Below are positions 7,976 to 16,509 of a DNA stretch of 40,245 nt, one piece after another. Positions within the stretch are counted from its first letter, which is position 1, and each line of letters starts with the position of its first letter. This stretch comes from Clostridiaceae bacterium (GTDB lineage Bacteria > Bacillota > Clostridia > Oscillospirales > Acutalibacteraceae), in assembly GCA_016280595.1 (NCBI GenBank), contig JAEEHB010000056.1, positions 1 to 40,245 of the forward strand. The letters are read 5' to 3'. The position numbers and the translations under genes were made by a program. The notes under the pieces were generated by a model. That model saw only the letters and a program-made list of their open reading frames with translations, had not been told where the DNA came from and searched no databases.

Positions 7976-9673
7976 TTATTTCTTTATTTTGATGTTTCTG
8001 AAGATGTTGTTGATTGCCGCAAGGATGCTGTCAAAGAAAGCCTTGATAGCGTCAACAAGGGAGATGGTCTTGCCGGTGGCTTCATCTTTAACGATGTTGG
8101 TTACGGCATTAACAACCGAGGAAGCGGTTACTTCGTTGTATGCGGGATACTGATACTCAGCGTTGAAGAAGAGGGTATCGTCGCCGCAGGTGAATGAGTA
8201 GCCGTTTTCGAAAGCGGTGTTGAAGGTGATGCTCTTACCTGCGCCTACGGTGAAGGAGGTGAAGGAGTAATCTTCAATATTGCCGTTTTCAATTACGTTA
8301 ACGATGGCGGTTGCAAGAGTGTCTTCCGAGCTTGCGATGATAACATCGATACCGTCAACAACAAAGCCTGTCTTAACAGCGGTGCGTGCTGCAGCGTTTT
8401 CAACTACGCTGAAGTAGCCGCATGCGCTCTTGATGGGCTCTGCAGTAGCAGCAAGGAGCGAAACGGTGCCCATGTAAACGTTGGCTGCGGTGTTAACCTG
8501 AACAACAGCAGTAACGGGAACATAAGAAGCAACGTCGGTGTCAAGAAGAACTGCACAAGCGAGGTCGAGGAAAGCAAGTTCATCAGCCTCGGTGAGGGTA
8601 ACGTTGTAGTTGATCTGATCCTTAACCATGCCGATGTAGCCCTGGTTCTGAGCGAGCTTGAGATTGAAGAGAGTCTCGGCGCCGCCCTTTCTGAGAGCGA
8701 GGAGAGCGTTGATTGCGAAATCATAGAGTTCGCTGTCAGCGTCCATCTTTGCGGCTTTAGCATAGTTGGAAGCAGCGGTCTCTACAAAGAATGTGGTGTA
8801 GAGCTGATCCATAAGCGCATACTGATCGCTGGTGTTCCAGAGTTTATCGGCAACGCTGGTGCCTACATCATAAACCTTGAGAGCAACTGCGGTGTAAGCG
8901 TTTGACTCGAGAGCAACGCGGGCTGCAACTTCAAAGAGTCTGCCGCCGGTGAAAGCAAGAGCATTGCCTGCTTCGTCTTCGAGGATTTCGTTTACGCTGC
9001 TGTTGATGTGAGCGATAAGGTTGTTACAAGCGGTAACAACTACATCGTAATCGGTGCTGTTTGCAACATATGCAAGGAAGTCTTTGTAGTATTCGTTGGC
9101 TGCCTGAACGGAAAGGATGCGGGCAACTGCCTCGATTACTCTTTCTCTTTCGTTCTTGTATTCGTTGCCTGCCTTGATGGCATAGCCGATGTACTTGAAG
9201 GTGTTGGTCCACGCTTCGGAAGTGAGAGTGTCGGAAATCTTAACGTAGCCGTTAACCTTCTGAAGGAAATCGTTTACGTCGGAAGCGGTCTGGAGAACGC
9301 TGATGATTTCGTCGATTTTGGAATCACCGAAGTTGGCGTCGATTTTCTCGATAAGGGAAACGAGAACGCCTTCTGCGGTCTCTACCGAAACGCTCTTGTC
9401 GAAGCCGTTTTTCCAGGCATCGTCATAAAGGGCGAATGCGGTGTAGGTGATCATTGTGTTTTTGATCTCTTCGTTGTTTTCGGCAACATATTTCCAGTGA
9501 GTGGAACTTTCGTTGTCGATAAGTTTTTCGAGAACGGGTGCAAGATTTGCATTCCATGCAGCAACTCTTTCATCAGATGACACGGGAGCGGCTTCTTCTG
9601 CGTTTGCGAAGAAGGGCACACAGCCGAGTACCATTACGAGAGAGAGAACGACTGCCAAGATTTTCTTTGACAT
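7976..9673 (-). CDS. Large secreted protein of unknown function
   Basis: A 565-aa protein. The start at 9671-9673 has AAAGGAA upstream and gives a clear Sec signal peptide, MSKKILAVVLSLVMVLG followed by CVPFFANAEEA; the Cys is not in a good lipobox, so cleavage after ANA is more likely. The mature part is rich in Ala, Asn, Asp and Thr. It is mainly helical to about residue 420, then becomes beta-like (YSFTSFTVGAGKSITFNTAF), and ends in an amphipathic helix with a Lys-rich tail KIKK. No enzyme motif, repeat or cell-wall anchor was recognised. It has its own strong promoter and terminator and is monocistronic. Codon use is dominated by preferred codons, compatible with high expression (inference). 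Confidence 0.85.
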   Translation of the reverse strand: MSKKILAVVLSLVMVLGCVPFFANAEEAAPVSSDERVAAWNANLAPVLEKLIDNESSTHWKYVAENNEEIKNTMITYTAFALYDDAWKNGFDKSVSVETAEGVLVSLIEKIDANFGDSKIDEIISVLQTASDVNDFLQKVNGYVKISDTLTSEAWTNTFKYIGYAIKAGNEYKNERERVIEAVARILSVQAANEYYKDFLAYVANSTDYDVVVTACNNLIAHINSSVNEILEDEAGNALAFTGGRLFEVAARVALESNAYTAVALKVYDVGTSVADKLWNTSDQYALMDQLYTTFFVETAASNYAKAAKMDADSELYDFAINALLALRKGGAETLFNLKLAQNQGYIGMVKDQINYNVTLTEADELAFLDLACAVLLDTDVASYVPVTAVVQVNTAANVYMGTVSLLAATAEPIKSACGYFSVVENAAARTAVKTGFVVDGIDVIIASSEDTLATAIVNVIENGNIEDYSFTSFTVGAGKSITFNTAFENGYSFTCGDDTLFFNAEYQYPAYNEVTASSVVNAVTNIVKDEATGKTISLVDAIKAFFDSILAAINNIFRNIKIKK

Positions 9674-9726
9674 GGTAGCATTCCTTCTTTCTTTTAAAAT
9701 AATATCAGAAAATAATTTCCGCATAT

Positions 9727-9755
9727 ATTATATATTAACAGACAATTAATTTCAA
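9727..9755 (-). promoter_or_regulatory. Promoter of the secreted-protein gene
   Basis: Minus-strand TTGAAA (9750-9755), 17-bp spacer, consensus TATAAT (9727-9732). The spacer contains ATTGTCTGTTAAT, a 13-mer also present in inverted orientation in the downstream tandem repeat near 7750. Confidence 0.8.
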
Positions 9756-9770
9756 TTATTAAAAATGCAC

Positions 9771-9805
9771 AAAAAATCGCCGCCAAAATCTCTGTTTTAA
9801 CGGCG
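9771..9805 (-). terminator. Intrinsic terminator of the long minus-strand operon
   Basis: Minus-strand stem CGCCGTTAAAA/TTTTGGCGGCG (11 bp including two G-U pairs), loop CAGAGA, followed by ATTTTTT. It lies 10 nt after the stop of the small DUF6472-like gene. Confidence 0.85.
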
Positions 9806-9815
9806 AAAATTATAT

Positions 9816-9986
9816 TCAATTTTGCTTGTGAACTATCTTATATTCATCATACGGGTCGTAAAACGGGCACTCGGAGGCGCCGCTTTCGCAGAATCTGTAT
9901 ACCTCATCCTCGTCCATATTCACCGTGCAGTAATACTCGTCGGTGTAATCGTCATAGGCGTAATGAGAGCAGTTGTCGCAAATCAA
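9816..9986 (-). CDS. Small cysteine-containing DUF6472-like protein
   Basis: A 56-aa product starting at TTG (9984-9986), which overlaps the folK stop by 4 bp. GGGAG lies about 10 nt upstream, and an in-frame stop further upstream excludes a longer form. It reads (M)ICDNCSHYAYDDYTDEYY, then CTVNMDEDEVYRFC, SECPFYDPYDEY and ends KIVHKQN. Two CxxC-like pairs (CDNC and later Cys-x-Cys spacing) suggest metal binding, and the pattern matches what I recall of DUF6472, short acidic proteins of Clostridia of unknown function. It is the last gene before the operon terminator. Existence is well supported by overlap, ribosome site and family pattern; function is unknown. Confidence 0.8.
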   Translation of the reverse strand: MICDNCSHYAYDDYTDEYYCTVNMDEDEVYRFCESGASECPFYDPYDEYKIVHKQN

Positions 9987-10495
9987 ATCAGATCATCTCC
10001 CTGCGGTATCACAAGTTCGTAGTCCGTTTTCACAACGCCCTCGTCACCGAGTTCTTTAAGCGCGGCGCCGAAGAAGATGCCGGGCGCTCTGCCCGACGGA
10101 AACAGGTCGGAGAGGGGTTTGAGCACGAAAGAGCGTTTGAGCATTTCGGGGTGGGGCACACGCAGCTCGAAACTGTCGTTTCTGAAGTTTTCGTAAAAGA
10201 GCAGGTCGAGGTCGATAATTCTCGGGCCGTTCTTTTCGCGGCGCACTCTGCCCATAGCCGCTTCAATGCCGAGGCAGCCGCCCAGCAGCATTGCGGGGCT
10301 TACGGTGCTGTCAACAAGTATCACGGCGTTATAAAACTTCGCGGGATTGTCGGTGCCTACGGGCTCGGTCTCGTAAACCGAGGAGCCTCCCATTATCTTA
10401 ACTCCGGGAAGCCTTGATATTGCGCGGATTGCGCAGTTTATGTTATCGATTCTCGTGCCCATATTCGTGCCGAGTGCAATTGCGGCAAGGCTCAT
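9983..10495 (-). CDS. folK: 2-amino-4-hydroxy-6-hydroxymethyldihydropteridine diphosphokinase
   Basis: A 170-aa HPPK that transfers pyrophosphate from ATP to 6-hydroxymethyl-7,8-dihydropterin in folate synthesis. The start AIALGTNMGTRIDNI is the typical LGSNLG-type loop (Thr for Ser). It also has YETEPVGTDNPAKFYNAV, the signature RREKNGPRIIDLDLLFY containing the catalytic Arg and Asp residues, and RVPHPEMLKRSFVLKPL. The start overlaps the folB stop by 4 bp and the end overlaps the DUF6472-like gene by 4 bp, so translation is coupled along the folate operon. Confidence 0.95.
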   Translation of the reverse strand: MSLAAIALGTNMGTRIDNINCAIRAISRLPGVKIMGGSSVYETEPVGTDNPAKFYNAVILVDSTVSPAMLLGGCLGIEAAMGRVRREKNGPRIIDLDLLFYENFRNDSFELRVPHPEMLKRSFVLKPLSDLFPSGRAPGIFFGAALKELGDEGVVKTDYELVIPQGDDLI

Positions 10496-10875
10496 CTGAT
10501 ATCACCTCTGTCAAGGGTAAATTCAACCGCTACCCAGTCAAAATTCACATCTTTAACCGGGGCGTCGGGTTTTTTAAGGCGGATAGTCACGCTGTCCGCT
10601 TTTCCGTATTCGAGCAGTATGCTTTCAGCCACTCGGTAAGCGGCTCTTTCAATCAGATCGTTTTTCTCCGCTGTGAAAACACGCACGGCGGTTTTGCAGA
10701 TTTTCGCGTAACTGATTGTATCTTCAACGTCGTCCGAAAGGCAGGGCTTTCTCAGACTGCACTGCACGGTGATGTCAAGGATAAACTTCTGTCCGTCTTC
10801 TTTTTCTTCGGGATTCACTCCGTGATAAGCGAATACTTCAAGCCCGCTGATTATGATTTTTCCCACAGCATTCAC
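10492..10875 (-). CDS. folB: Dihydroneopterin aldolase
   Basis: A 127-aa protein that cleaves dihydroneopterin to glycolaldehyde and 6-hydroxymethyl-7,8-dihydropterin. ISGLEVFAYHGVNPEEKEDG is the family's opening motif with the conserved Tyr and active-site region. DDVEDTISYAKI, LIERAAYRVAESIL (catalytic Glu) and the late Lys in IRLKKPDAPV follow the usual order, and the length is standard. It sits between folP and folK, with a 4-bp overlap into folK, so its substrate and product enzymes are cotranscribed. Confidence 0.95.
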   Translation of the reverse strand: MNAVGKIIISGLEVFAYHGVNPEEKEDGQKFILDITVQCSLRKPCLSDDVEDTISYAKICKTAVRVFTAEKNDLIERAAYRVAESILLEYGKADSVTIRLKKPDAPVKDVNFDWVAVEFTLDRGDIR

Positions 10876-10881
10876 ATCCTG

Positions 10882-11700
10882 TCAGATTCTGATTTTGTCG
10901 GCGATTGCCGCTGTCTGCACGGCGTAAGGGACATTGTGCACCCTGATTATATCCGCTCCGTTTGCTGTCGCAACGGCGTTTGCGGCAGAGGTGGTTATGT
11001 CTCTGTCTGCCGGGATACTGCCGTCGAAGGGCGAAGTCATACGCTTTCTCGAAAGGCCCGCAAGCAGGGCAACTCCGCCGAATTTAAGCAGACGGAGGTC
11101 GCGAAGAATTTCGAAATCATCCTGCCTGCTTTTGCCGAAACCGAAGCCGGGGTCAAGGCAGAGATGCGAAAACCCGAGCCCCGTATCCGCGCTTTTTTCG
11201 AGGCATTCGAGAAAGAATTTTCTCACTTCGACAGGCGCTCCGTCGGGGTATTCCGCGCTTTTGTCCGCCCCGCAGGGGTTGTGAGTCACAATGTAAGCCG
11301 CGTTGTTTTTCTTTACGAGAGAAGCGATTTCTTCGTTGTATTTTCCGCTTACGTCATTTATTATAAGCGCTCCGTTTTCGAGGGCGAAGCAGGCGCACTC
11401 GGGGTAAAACGTGTCAACCGAGAGGGGCGCCGAAACCTTATTTTTCAAGGCCCCGAGCACCTGCTCAAGGCGGGCGAGTTCATCCGCCGCGCCGAGAATT
11501 TCACTGCCCGGCCTTGTGGAATTTGCGCCCACATCGATTATGTCGGCACCTTGCTTTTCCATCTCAAGCGCTCTTCCGAGAGCGGTTTCGGGCGAGAAAA
11601 ATTCGCCGCCGTCCGAGAAGGAATCGGGGGTGTAATTCAGTATGCCCATCACATAGGTTTTCTTGCCCAGGGGCAGTGAGTATCCGCCGAAAGAAAACAT
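10882..11700 (-). CDS. folP: Dihydropteroate synthase
   Basis: A 272-aa TIM-barrel enzyme condensing hydroxymethyl-dihydropterin diphosphate with p-aminobenzoate; it is the target of sulfonamides. Diagnostic stretches are VMGILNYTPDSFSDGG, VGANSTRPGSE, INDVSGKYNEE and LDPGFGFGKSRQDD, with the phosphate-binding IRVHNV near the end. The ATG at 11698-11700 shares one base with the folE stop and has GGAGG ten nt upstream. An in-frame start further upstream would overlap folE heavily and is unlikely. Confidence 0.95.
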   Translation of the reverse strand: MFSFGGYSLPLGKKTYVMGILNYTPDSFSDGGEFFSPETALGRALEMEKQGADIIDVGANSTRPGSEILGAADELARLEQVLGALKNKVSAPLSVDTFYPECACFALENGALIINDVSGKYNEEIASLVKKNNAAYIVTHNPCGADKSAEYPDGAPVEVRKFFLECLEKSADTGLGFSHLCLDPGFGFGKSRQDDFEILRDLRLLKFGGVALLAGLSRKRMTSPFDGSIPADRDITTSAANAVATANGADIIRVHNVPYAVQTAAIADKIRI

Positions 11701-12263
11701 TATTCTCTGCCTCCCGTGAGCAGTGAAAGGGCTTCCGCCCTCGTTTTTGCGTCGTTTCTCATTATGCCTCTGAGCGCGGAGGTGCGGGTCTGCGAGCCCG
11801 ACGCTCTCGCGCCGCGCATTGTCATGCAAAGATGCTCCGCCTCAATCACCACAGCCACTCCGAGCGGCTTCATCGATTCGTCAAGAAAGTCGGCAATCTG
11901 CCCGGTGAGCCTCTCCTGAAGCTGAGGCCTTTTCGCGAAGTTATCCACTATTCTCGCGAGTTTCGAAAGCCCGATTACCCTGCCGTCGGACGGAATATAG
12001 GCGATATGCGCTTTGCCGATGAAGGGGAGCAGGTGATGCTCGCACATTGAGTAAAGCGGAATATCCCTTACTATTACCATTTCGTCGCTGCCCTCGTCAA
12101 AGAGTTTGAGGTGGCGCTTAGGGTCGCTTTCAAGGCCCGAAAAGATTTCTTCATACATACGCGCCACGCGGGCGGGTGTTTCAACAAGGCCTTCTCTGTC
12201 GGGGTCCTCGCCTACGGCGGCGAGTATCTCCCTTACGGCGTTTTCAATTCTTTTCTTATCCAT
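11700..12263 (-). CDS. folE: GTP cyclohydrolase I
   Basis: A 187-aa enzyme that converts GTP to dihydroneopterin triphosphate, the first step of folate synthesis. The zinc ligands are visible as Cys74 and His77 in [19 protein letters not shown] and Cys146 in [39 protein letters not shown] is reduced here to its pattern [17 protein letters not shown], which is family-typical. The ATG at 12261-12263 is chosen over an in-frame TTG fifteen bases upstream because GAGGAGG then has proper spacing. It leads the folEPBK block but lies inside the longer operon; no separate promoter is evident. Confidence 0.95.
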   Translation of the reverse strand: MDKKRIENAVREILAAVGEDPDREGLVETPARVARMYEEIFSGLESDPKRHLKLFDEGSDEMVIVRDIPLYSMCEHHLLPFIGKAHIAYIPSDGRVIGLSKLARIVDNFAKRPQLQERLTGQIADFLDESMKPLGVAVVIEAEHLCMTMRGARASGSQTRTSALRGIMRNDAKTRAEALSLLTGGRE

Positions 12264-12278
12264 ATTAAGCCTCCTCAA

Positions 12279-13442
12279 TCATTCGAAGATAAGTGTCAGC
12301 GTAAACAGGTCTTTATCGTCATAGTACCCTTTGAGTTTCTGCACAAGCGGTTTGCCGTCGGTCGCCCGCCGTTTGCTGAGAATCGCGGAAAGGCGGTAGT
12401 TTTCAATCAATTGACTGTAAGCCTCGTTATATGATTTTTCGTTTGAAAAGTTTATCTGAATCTGCTTTTCGCCTTTTCTGTACTGCGCGTAAACGCCGTC
12501 CGAAAGTGCGGATTCGTTGACCGCGCTGTAATTCGGGAAAATGAGCCCCGTGAGCGAATAGTAATTGTCCTCGTTTGAAATGCAGTTTACGTCGATTGAA
12601 AAATCGAAGTGGTTTTTGCTTATCACTTCGTCGGAGACGTTGAAGTAGGTGTAAAGGCGCACGGATGAGCCCTTGTCGGTCAGGGGGTCATCCCACGTGC
12701 AGTCAAGGTGATACCACTTGCCGTTTACGTTTACCACATTCCACATATGCGAGCCGCCGCGCTGACGCGACGAGGACGCTGTGCCGCTGATTACGGCGCT
12801 CTGAATTCCGACTTTGTCGAGCAGGAGTTTCGCGGCTTTCGAGTAGCCCTCGCAGGCGGCAACGTGATTTACAAGGCTGCCGTAAACGGATGAATACACA
12901 TACTCCTTCTCTTCGATTTTGTAGGAGCAGTTGTCAACAATCCAGTTGTGTATTTCGAGCTCCGTCTGCCACTCGTTGTTAATATCCGAAAGGCCGGCGA
13001 TAATCGAGTCGCAGGCGGCATCAATCTCCGCCTTCTGCTTTTCGTATTCGTCTTTGTCAATTATGTACTCGGCTGAGAAAAAGTCGTTCCACAGTTCCGC
13101 CTTAACGGAGCATTTTCTGCCCAGGAAAAAGAGGTCCGGGTTATCGTAGAGCAGGGCGCGGAACACATTGTCGAGCGCCTCCTCGTCGAGGTCGGGCACA
13201 AGTATTTTCTCCGGCATCTCGTAGATTTTGTCGAGTATCATATTGTAGGCCTGCTTTTCAACAGAGCCGAGGTTTTCGTAATAGAGTTTGTAGGGGCTGC
13301 CGCACGAACTCGGCGCCTCGGGGTCCGAGGTGTAGTTGTTGATCACCGGGAAGGTCAGATCCGGAAAATTGATTTTCAGGCTGACCAGCGAAACGATGAT
13401 AACAAGCAGCGCCAGGAGAACCGTTCTTTTTTTGTTTTTCAT
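12279..13442 (-). CDS. Membrane-anchored or secreted transglutaminase-like protein
   Basis: A 387-aa protein with an N-terminal hydrophobic segment (residues 7-25) that acts as a signal anchor, so the rest lies outside the membrane. The transglutaminase-like core (about 160-255) has the full triad: Cys197 in AACEGYSKA, His232 in GGSHMWNVV and Asp247 in YHLDCTWDDP. Bacterial proteins of this kind are mostly uncharacterised and probably act as proteases or in wall processing. It starts 2 bp after the LCP-like gene and ends 15 bp before folE, so it is inside the operon. Start ATG at 13440-13442. Catalytic fold is confident; the substrate is unknown. Confidence 0.88.
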   Translation of the reverse strand: MKNKKRTVLLALLVIIVSLVSLKINFPDLTFPVINNYTSDPEAPSSCGSPYKLYYENLGSVEKQAYNMILDKIYEMPEKILVPDLDEEALDNVFRALLYDNPDLFFLGRKCSVKAELWNDFFSAEYIIDKDEYEKQKAEIDAACDSIIAGLSDINNEWQTELEIHNWIVDNCSYKIEEKEYVYSSVYGSLVNHVAACEGYSKAAKLLLDKVGIQSAVISGTASSSRQRGGSHMWNVVNVNGKWYHLDCTWDDPLTDKGSSVRLYTYFNVSDEVISKNHFDFSIDVNCISNEDNYYSLTGLIFPNYSAVNESALSDGVYAQYRKGEKQIQINFSNEKSYNEAYSQLIENYRLSAILSKRRATDGKPLVQKLKGYYDDKDLFTLTLIFE

Positions 13443-13443
13443 T

Positions 13444-14328
13444 TTACTTCTTTCCGGTAAGCTGATTTAAATTTTCCGCAACGGTGATCTTTGCGGGTCC
13501 TTTTTCAAAAACGTACTTTATGATTTCCGCGTTTGCGCGGTAGTCCACAATGCTGAAATCAGTGGTTACCGAGTTTGCGAGTTTTGAGTAGAAAGCGTCC
13601 GTTTTAGCGGCGTTGTTTCCGGTGAATACCGTCCTGAATATCTCCGCGAGCACTTCGCTTCTTATATTGATGTTTTCACCCTGACCGAAACCGAGCCAGA
13701 GCAGATATTTATACACGGGGTCGCCCTTCATCGTGTTTTTGCCCTCGATGAGGAAAAGGTTGAATTCGTCGCGGTATTCCACTTTTTCGGGCACGTCGAA
13801 GGTGATGCCGCCGATGTAGTTTATCATGGATTTAAAGTTGTTTACATCCGCGCTCATGCAGTTTGAAATCCTGATTTTGTATTCCTTTTCAACCGCTTTT
13901 TTCAGCGCGTCCGCCCCGTAGGTTTTAAATATGTAGTTGAAACTTATCATCTCTTCGCCGTATTCGGTTACGGTCTGTATGGAGGGGGCGAGTATGTTAA
14001 AATACCTCTGAGGCAGTCTTAACCTCGCAATCCACATAAGGCGCAGTTCGCCCGTTTCGGTGTCGTTGCAGTAAAGCAGCCAGTATTTATCGCTTTTGGG
14101 CACGCTGACGCCTGCCGGGCTGTCCTCTTCCTCTTCTCCTGCTTCGGTCACCACCTCGCCGCTTATGGCGGAGAGCAGGTTAAAATCGTTTTTCGCAAGT
14201 ATGGCAAAAAGCGAGCCGGCGAGAATGAGCACAAAGGCGGCCGCAAATACGGCAACGAGTTTCTTGTTGAGAGCCTCGTTTCTGTTCTTTTCTTTTTTAA
14301 ATGGTGAGTCGTTGTTTTTCAATTTCAA
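13444..14328 (-). CDS. Divergent LytR-CpsA-Psr (LCP) family protein
   Basis: A 294-aa protein with a cytoplasmic start, one membrane span (about 22-44), an acidic linker and an extracytoplasmic domain. NNFKSMINYIGGITFDVPEKVEY matches the LCP core, shown here by the pattern INYIGGITFDVP, followed by a GKNTMKGDPVYKYLLW stretch that replaces the usual LNGxxALxYxRxR. LCP enzymes attach polymers to peptidoglycan using conserved Arg residues that hold a polyprenyl diphosphate. Here the SIPRD-type motif and the late RxR are not recognisable (ARLRLPQR and YLLWLGFG instead), so catalytic activity is doubtful. It overlaps the amylase gene by 4 bp and precedes the transglutaminase gene. Confidence 0.75.
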   Translation of the reverse strand: MKLKNNDSPFKKEKNRNEALNKKLVAVFAAAFVLILAGSLFAILAKNDFNLLSAISGEVVTEAGEEEEDSPAGVSVPKSDKYWLLYCNDTETGELRLMWIARLRLPQRYFNILAPSIQTVTEYGEEMISFNYIFKTYGADALKKAVEKEYKIRISNCMSADVNNFKSMINYIGGITFDVPEKVEYRDEFNLFLIEGKNTMKGDPVYKYLLWLGFGQGENINIRSEVLAEIFRTVFTGNNAAKTDAFYSKLANSVTTDFSIVDYRANAEIIKYVFEKGPAKITVAENLNQLTGKK

Positions 14329-16178
14329 TCACTGCTTTTTACAAGTATCGCCGCGGAAACGCCGTCAAGATAAAGGTCCCTGCCTTTCACCTCTTCGCCC
14401 GTCAGGCTCTCAAAGCCTTCGCAGGGCAGGGTGTAGACTATCGGGTGCGGGTTTCTGTTGGCTACGGTTATTATTCTTTCGCCTCTGCCCTGTCTTTCAT
14501 AGGCAACACAGCCGAGGCAGGATGATACGGGCACAAAACTGCCGTCTTTGAATACGGGATGCTCCTTGCGGAGTTTTCCGAGAAAACGGTAGTGAGCGAG
14601 CAGGTCTTCGTCTTCGTTTCCGTAAGGGTAACAGCCGCGGTTATAAGGGTCAACCCCTCCGCTTGCTCCCGCCTCATCGCCGTAATAGATGCAGGGTACG
14701 CCGGGCAGGGTAAACTGCATTGAGGAAACGAATTTGAGAAGCCGTTTGCCCCTCGCCGTTTCTTCTTCGGTCATCTCTCCGTCATATCTTTTTTCGCCGT
14801 ATTCCGCGCTGTAGCCCTCGAGGGTGCCAAGGCGGTTGAGTATGCGGCAGGTATCGTGAGTGCCGATATGATTCATAAGGCAGTCGAGCACGCACTTCGG
14901 GTAGTTTTCGCAGATTTCGTTTATCCTGTCGTTAAATCTTTCAGCCACTCCGCTCACTGCAAACCACACGAGAGCGTCGGCAAAGGGGTAATTCATTACG
15001 GAGTCGAGCTGTCTGCCCTGCAGGTATCTGCGGCGCTCGCCGTAACTGATTTTGCAGGAGGCGTCCTCCCACACTTCGCCGATTATCAGCGCTTCGCTGT
15101 CGTTTGCTTTCACCTCTTCGCGCAGGGCGTCAAGGAATTTGTCGGGCAGTTCATCCGCCACATCGAGCCGCCAGCCGGAGGCGCCGAGCCCCTGCCATTT
15201 TCTGAGAATACCGCGGATATATTCGATGTAGGAATCGGTTGTTTCGTCAACTTCGGGCAGGATGTCAATGCCCCACCAGCAGTCGTATTTGTCGGGATAT
15301 TCGCTGAATTTATACCAGGGGTAATAGGGCGAGTTTTTATCGTTGTAAGCGCCGCCGTCACCGAAGGCGCCATTTTTGTTGAAGTATTTGCTGTTTGCGC
15401 CCGTGTGGCTGAAAACGCCGTCAAGGATAATGTCTATGCCGTTTTCCTTCGCCTTTTTGCAAAGGCGCGAAAAATCCTCTTCCGTGCCGAGCAGAGGGTC
15501 GGGCACTTCGTAGTCGGCGGTATCGTAGCGGTGGTTTGACTCCGCGAGGAATATCGGGTTTAAGTAGATACAGCCTACGCCGAGGCTTTTGAGGTAGCCG
15601 AGTTTTGATTCGATGCCCTTGAAATCGCCCCTGAAGAAATCGTATTTCGTGATTCTGCCGTCTTTGTCGGGGCTCCAGCGGGGCTTTGCGCCCCAGTCGT
15701 CGCGCAGTATTCTTTCTCCGAAGTCCGCGCTTTTTTCTTCGCCCGAGTAACAGAATCTGTCGGGGAAAATCTGATAGATGACCGAGCCCTTGATTCTGTC
15801 GGGCGTGCGGAAATCCTTATCGTAAACGGTAAAGAAAAAGTCGCCGCCCTCGCAGGAGATAAGCCCGATTGAGCCGCTCGAGCGGGTGATGAAATTTTCG
15901 GAATAACTGTTGAATATGCAGAATCTGTAAAAATACAGACCCGTGTCGCCGGGCGTGAAAGTTACCTTCCACCATTCCTCGCCGTAACCCTCGTTTCTCT
16001 CCCACTGCATGGGGATATTGTCGGAGTATTCGCCGTCTCTGCGTATTCTGAGCACGGCGGAGTTACAGCCGAAGGACTTGGGCAGAATGATTCTGAAGGT
16101 GATTTCGGTGCCCTGCGTTACCGCGCCGAACGGAAACTTATGATATGTGTAGGATGAATTGTAAGGAATGAAATCCAC
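14325..16178 (-). CDS. GH13 alpha-amylase family glycosidase (neopullulanase-like)
   Basis: A 617-aa cytoplasmic enzyme (no signal peptide) expected to hydrolyse alpha-glucans or maltodextrins. Residues 1-125 form a beta-sandwich like CBM34, and the barrel starts near VIYQIFPDRF (133-142). The GH13 regions are in order: LDGVFSHTG (252-260), GWRLDVADE with nucleophile Asp339, IIGEVWED with acid/base Glu368, and NHIGTHDT with Asp442. FTLPGVPCIYYGDEAG also fits. The start is GTG at 16176-16178 with GGAGG ten nt upstream. It lies between the 99-aa membrane protein and the LCP-like gene, all apparently one transcript. Subfamily (GH13_39-like) is a guess. Confidence 0.92.
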   Translation of the reverse strand: MDFIPYNSSYTYHKFPFGAVTQGTEITFRIILPKSFGCNSAVLRIRRDGEYSDNIPMQWERNEGYGEEWWKVTFTPGDTGLYFYRFCIFNSYSENFITRSSGSIGLISCEGGDFFFTVYDKDFRTPDRIKGSVIYQIFPDRFCYSGEEKSADFGERILRDDWGAKPRWSPDKDGRITKYDFFRGDFKGIESKLGYLKSLGVGCIYLNPIFLAESNHRYDTADYEVPDPLLGTEEDFSRLCKKAKENGIDIILDGVFSHTGANSKYFNKNGAFGDGGAYNDKNSPYYPWYKFSEYPDKYDCWWGIDILPEVDETTDSYIEYIRGILRKWQGLGASGWRLDVADELPDKFLDALREEVKANDSEALIIGEVWEDASCKISYGERRRYLQGRQLDSVMNYPFADALVWFAVSGVAERFNDRINEICENYPKCVLDCLMNHIGTHDTCRILNRLGTLEGYSAEYGEKRYDGEMTEEETARGKRLLKFVSSMQFTLPGVPCIYYGDEAGASGGVDPYNRGCYPYGNEDEDLLAHYRFLGKLRKEHPVFKDGSFVPVSSCLGCVAYERQGRGERIITVANRNPHPIVYTLPCEGFESLTGEEVKGRDLYLDGVSAAILVKSSD

Positions 16179-16199
16179 TTATGAGTGTCCTCCGCGCTT

Positions 16200-16499
16200 T
16201 CAGTCTATGGGCGGCGAAACGGCTTCAACCGTCACCTGAGGCGTTTCGTCAATGATTTGTGTTTCGGATGCCGTTTCATCGTCGGGCGGAAGTTCCGTAA
16301 CCCTGAGCAGTACATCCGTAAGGAAAAAGCCGGCATATACGAGCGCGAGAATGAGCAGGACTATGATAATAATCCTAGCAATCTTTCTGCGCAGGGCCTT
16401 GCTCCTGTAATCCGTGCCCGTGCCGAATCTTTTTGAAAACGCCGTTATGCTCTCGCGCTGTGAAGGCTTGAGAGATTTTTCGGTTCTGACTTTTTTCAT
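16200..16499 (-). CDS. 99-aa single-span membrane protein, unknown
   Basis: A small protein with a basic cytoplasmic N-terminus (about 40 residues, many Lys and Arg), one membrane span near residues 41-62 (ARIIIIVLLILALVYAGFF) and an acidic Pro/Thr-rich outer tail of about 35 residues. No family is recognised. It begins 10 bp after rnfA and is followed by the amylase gene after 21 bp. Its place directly after the Rnf-like genes makes a role with that membrane complex possible, but it lacks the large outer flavin domain of RnfG and cannot replace it. Real gene by position and composition; function unknown. Confidence 0.75.
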   Translation of the reverse strand: MKKVRTEKSLKPSQRESITAFSKRFGTGTDYRSKALRRKIARIIIIVLLILALVYAGFFLTDVLLRVTELPPDDETASETQIIDETPQVTVEAVSPPID

Positions 16500-16509
16500 A
16501 TCAAGTTCC

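Noticed and set aside
10414..11679. Long plus-strand frame of about 420 codons opposite folK, folB and folP
   Set aside because: It lies antisense to three clear folate genes, has no family resemblance or ribosome site, and reflects the codon bias of the minus-strand genes.
14856..15539. Plus-strand frame of 227 codons opposite the GH13 gene
   Set aside because: It is antisense to the catalytic barrel, whose GH13 residues are all intact on the other strand.
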